Shown: positions 63,412-64,000 of the stretch, one piece after another
Layout: each line of letters begins with the position of its first letter
Position numbering within the stretch: the first letter of the stretch is position 1
Origin: Bacteroidota bacterium
GTDB taxonomy: Bacteria; Bacteroidota; Bacteroidia; Chitinophagales; Chitinophagaceae
Reading direction: 5' to 3'
DNA: 64,000 bases
NCBI GenBank assembly: GCA_028875875.1
Contig: JAGWUV010000002.1
Span: forward strand, 95,337 to 159,336
Made by a program: the position numbers and the translations under genes
The notes under the pieces: model-generated
Told to the model about the DNA's origin: nothing
Databases searched by the model: none
What the model saw: the letters and a program-made list of their open reading frames with translations, nothing else

Positions 63412-63530
63412 GTACTATTTTATAAGTTAAATCTTTTATTTATGTAGAATAGATGGTATATTTAGAAAAGAAATAAGATAATCTTATATGATTTAGCAAT
63501 GAAATTAAATAATTGATTATAATTCAAAAA

Positions 63531-63620
63531 ATGTTATATAAATTAGCTTTAGCAAATCACAATAAGGATCATTCCGTAATGATTTTCACGAGCCTCGACG
63601 TATTTCGGGGCATTTTTATT
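63531..63620 (+). ncRNA. tracrRNA-like RNA of a type II CRISPR system
   Basis: It lies immediately upstream of cas9 on the same strand. In order: an anti-repeat candidate (63549-63563, ending AGCAAATCACAAT), then AATAAGGATCATTCCGTAAT, which closely follows the nexus of known tracrRNAs (AATAAGGCTAGTCCGTTA in Streptococcus pyogenes). The hairpin ATCATT-CCGT-AATGAT is perfect. The terminator stem GCCTCG/CGGGGC then closes with a T-rich tail. The reverse complement of the anti-repeat, ATTGTGATTTGCT, agrees with the GTTGTGATTTGC start of Bacteroidota type II repeats as I remember them. The transcription start is not fixed. Confidence 0.75.
63592..63620 (+). terminator. Rho-independent terminator of the tracrRNA
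   Basis: Stem GCCTCG (63592-63597) with CGGGGC (63606-63611), one G-T pair, 8-base loop, followed by ATTTTTATTT. It ends only about 22 bases before the cas9 start codon. Confidence 0.7.
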
Positions 63621-63641
63621 TGTATAGTTTAAACTAGTCAC

Positions 63642-64000
63642 ATGAAAAAAATACTCGGACTCGATATTGGAACCAACTCTATAGGTTGGGCATTTATAGA
63701 AACAAATGCTTACGAAACTCCAGAAAGTTTAGATGGCAAAATAGTTCAACTTGGAAGCCGAATTATACCTATGGAGGCCGACGCTATGAGCAAGTTTGAA
63801 ACTGGCAATCCAGAATCAAAAGCCACAGGAAGAAGGCGTGCGAGAAGTGTAAGAAGATTAAACCAACGATATAAGTTAAGAAGAACAAGACTAATAGAAG
63901 CACTAAAGATCGTTGGATGGTTATCCGATGATTTTCCAAAGAAATTTGAAAAGCTGAATAAACACAACATTAATCAACATCTGCCTTATTCAGATAACTT
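63642..64000 (+). CDS. cas9: CRISPR-associated endonuclease Cas9, N-terminal fragment
   Basis: The first 119 codons, open to the window end. MKKILGLDIGTNSIGWAFIE is the RuvC-I motif, with catalytic Asp8. The next region has SKFETGNPESKATGRRRARS, and then the arginine-rich bridge helix (about 65-88, RRLNQRYKLRRTRLIEALK) that contacts the guide RNA. The start of REC follows (IVGWLSDDFPKKF). The gene is the RNA-guided DNA nuclease of a type II system, probably type II-C as usual in Bacteroidota, although the subtype cannot be settled from the fragment. A tracrRNA-like sequence is directly upstream. cas1, cas2 and the array must lie beyond the right edge, if present. Confidence 0.95.
   Translation, partial: MKKILGLDIGTNSIGWAFIETNAYETPESLDGKIVQLGSRIIPMEADAMSKFETGNPESKATGRRRARSVRRLNQRYKLRRTRLIEALKIVGWLSDDFPKKFEKLNKHNINQHLPYSDN

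Larger units (their letters stand above)
62594..63530. other. Gene-poor, repeat-rich stretch before the Cas9 locus
   Basis: About 940 bases with no convincing gene. Short frames at 63016-63363 (+) and 63092-63361 (-) overlap repeats and look spurious. It contains a GC-rich block near 62671-62696, an inverted repeat (62868-62929), a 9-base tandem duplication GGCTTGACT (63194-63211), an 11-base periodic array (63223-63310) and a long hairpin (63366-63411). This may be the debris of an old insertion at the boundary of the CRISPR-Cas locus. Confidence 0.5.

Noticed and set aside
62594..64000. Search for a CRISPR array next to cas9
   Set aside because: No regularly spaced 36-47 base repeats occur in the window. 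The 11-base array is far too short-period to be CRISPR.
1..64000. tRNA and rRNA genes
   Set aside because: I scanned for T-loop patterns (GGTTCGAATCC-like) with matching acceptor stems and for rRNA signatures and found none. A tRNAscan run would settle it.

Overview
The window reads as chromosome of a member of the Bacteroidota, most likely the family Chitinophagaceae. The evidence is a SusC/SusD pair, several Bacteroidota-type lipoproteins, the gene order rplM-rpsI-rpsB-tsf-pyrH, TAnnTTTG-like promoter elements with few Shine-Dalgarno sites, and typical families of that phylum (DUF1015 next to serC, short Crp/Fnr regulators, NrtR-type Nudix regulators, FG-GAP/ASPIC lipoproteins). The assignment comes from protein families and was not checked by any search.

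Left third (1-28.7 kb), mostly core functions. A minus-strand serC-DUF1015-TPR group ends in a clear terminator, with a 2TM protein cut by the left edge. A plus-strand TetR-TolC-MFP-RND efflux operon (5.06-12.0 kb) also ends in a clear terminator. An AIM24 protein, a Crp/Fnr regulator and a secreted GH3 glycosidase follow, with a perfect FNR-type palindrome just before the GH3 gene. An aminotransferase and an orphan TolC lie behind the translation operon rplM-rpsI-rpsB-tsf-pyrH. Next come an amidohydrolase, recO, pheS, and an MFS transporter with a cytoplasmic trehalase.

Middle (28.8-54.4 kb), accessory and envelope functions. One likely operon encodes two vanadium-haloperoxidase/PAP2-like lipoproteins, an outer-membrane barrel between them, and two DoxX-like membrane proteins, one of which is an internal duplication. 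A secreted GH65 enzyme carries both Glu residues expected of a hydrolase. Then comes a large susC-susD operon followed by three tandem ~1,110-residue FG-GAP/ASPIC-UnbV lipoproteins, with a divergent LacI regulator that has a PurR/LacI-like palindrome in front of it.

Right part (54.4-64 kb). An NrtR-like regulator with a broken Nudix box, ligA, a free-standing NUMOD4/HNH endonuclease, a DUF2461 protein, the NAD(P)H-hydrate repair enzyme, and a sensor kinase whose periplasmic part is an NMT1/THI5-type binding protein. After a 1-kb gene-poor, repeat-rich stretch, the last 470 bases hold the most notable feature: a tracrRNA-like sequence immediately followed by the first 119 codons of a Cas9 gene that runs off the window. 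No CRISPR array lies inside the window.

A short REP-like element occurs four times (near 20.3, 22.5, 24.8 and 58.0 kb). In three places it creates false upstream starts for neighbouring genes. I found no tRNA or rRNA gene and no intact insertion sequence.
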